Source: Actinomycetota bacterium
GTDB lineage: Bacteria; Actinomycetota; Humimicrobiia; Humimicrobiales; Humimicrobiaceae
Direction: 5' to 3'
NCBI GenBank assembly: GCA_028717265.1
Contig: JAQUOE010000014.1
Span: 1 to 34,029 of the forward strand
DNA length: 34,029 nt
Below the pieces are notes generated by a model, which made no database searches, was not told where the DNA came from, and saw only the letters and a program-made list of their open reading frames with translations. Shown in pieces: positions 33,712 through 34,029 of this stretch. Every line of letters starts with the position of its first letter. Position 1 is the stretch's first letter. Position numbers and translations under genes: made by a program.

Positions 33712-34029
33712 TTATTCAAATTCGAAATCATATGGCAGATACTTTAAATTAAGAAATTTCGAGATATTCCTGTAATCAATTTTTAATAAATCTTCCGGAT
33801 CAAGATATTTATCATCATATATCACTCCAAAGTGGAGATGAGGCTGAAGATTTGAAGGATCGTCTTCAGCGCCGATGGCAGCAATGATTTCTCCCTGTTT
33901 GACATGGGTCCCTGTGGTTACAAAGATTTGCATAAGGTTAAGATAAGTGGTCCTAATTTTTTTATTGTGCTTTATTACGAGTGTCCTTCCGCCAATAGGT
34001 GAAAAACCGCAATAAGTGACGACTCCATT
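33712..34029 (-). CDS. M23-family peptidase, C-terminal part (runs off the window)
   Basis: The reading frame is open to the right edge, so only the last about 105 residues are visible. They match the LytM/peptidase M23 beta-sheet core: LVIKHNKKIRTTYLNLMQIFVTTGTHVKQGEIIAAIG, followed by PHLHFGV with the zinc-coordinating HxH motif. These enzymes cleave peptidoglycan cross-bridges or, when inactive, regulate amidases. The Met at 33933 is internal, since upstream codons already belong to the domain. The upstream zinc ligands and any signal or LysM/SH3 domains lie outside the window. Confidence 0.88.
   Translation of the reverse strand, partial: NGVVTYCGFSPIGGRTLVIKHNKKIRTTYLNLMQIFVTTGTHVKQGEIIAAIGAEDDPSNLQPHLHFGVIYDDKYLDPEDLLKIDYRNISKFLNLKYLPYDFEFE

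Overview
The window looks like chromosomal DNA from an uncultured, AT-rich bacterium. The best lineage clue is the run recF - DUF721 - gyrB - gyrA - DUF3566 membrane protein - tRNA-Ile(GAU) - tRNA-Ala(UGC). This matches the gene order downstream of dnaN in Actinomycetota (for example Rv0003 to alaT in Mycobacterium tuberculosis), and DUF3566 is essentially an actinobacterial family. The low GC content suggests a deep, low-GC branch such as the OPB41/Humimicrobiia-type lineages; that placement is inference. No insertion sequence, prophage, CRISPR array or rRNA gene was seen.

Layout. (1) 1-2.1 kb: an FmdB-type zinc ribbon, msrA, a patatin/RssA-like esterase and a possible 42-residue membrane protein. 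(2) 2.2-7.0 kb: a TetR regulator divergent from an operon of a phasin-like protein, an ABC1/UbiB-type kinase, a radical SAM protein with extra C-terminal cysteines and an unrecognised 200-residue protein. Two near-identical TetR-type palindromes sit just downstream of the -10 boxes of the two divergent promoters. (3) 7.1-8.0 kb: an ATP-cone domain fused to an Mrr-like nuclease. (4) 8.1-12.1 kb: a polyamine-type ABC transporter in the order potB-potC-potD-potA. (5) 12.1-16.0 kb: rlmN, a ParA ATPase without ParB, an L,D-transpeptidase with a long acidic linker, and a formate/nitrite-family channel.

(6) 16.1-23.4 kb: the replication/topology block recF to tRNA-Ala, with a clear extended -10 promoter for gyrB and a strong promoter for the tRNA pair. 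dnaA and dnaN are not upstream of recF. (7) 23.5-25.5 kb: an unknown one-TM protein and an orphan GatC-like PTS IIC membrane protein, divergent from a SorC-family regulator with a perfect 14-bp palindrome in its leader. (8) 25.5-32.4 kb: the SorC gene runs straight into genes for a lipoate-dependent 2-oxoacid/acetoin dehydrogenase complex (E1 alpha, E1 beta, E2), then a zinc-ribbon protein, lipB on the opposite strand, and lpd (E3). LipB supplies the octanoyl precursor of the lipoyl group used by E2, so this is a functional neighbourhood. (9) 32.4-34.0 kb: a Cof-type HAD phosphatase, an unknown 122-residue protein with its own good promoter, and the C-terminal part of an M23 peptidase running off the right edge.

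The most interesting items are the TetR-controlled phasin/ABC1-kinase/radical-SAM operon, the ATP-cone nuclease, and the orphan GatC/SorC/dehydrogenase arrangement.
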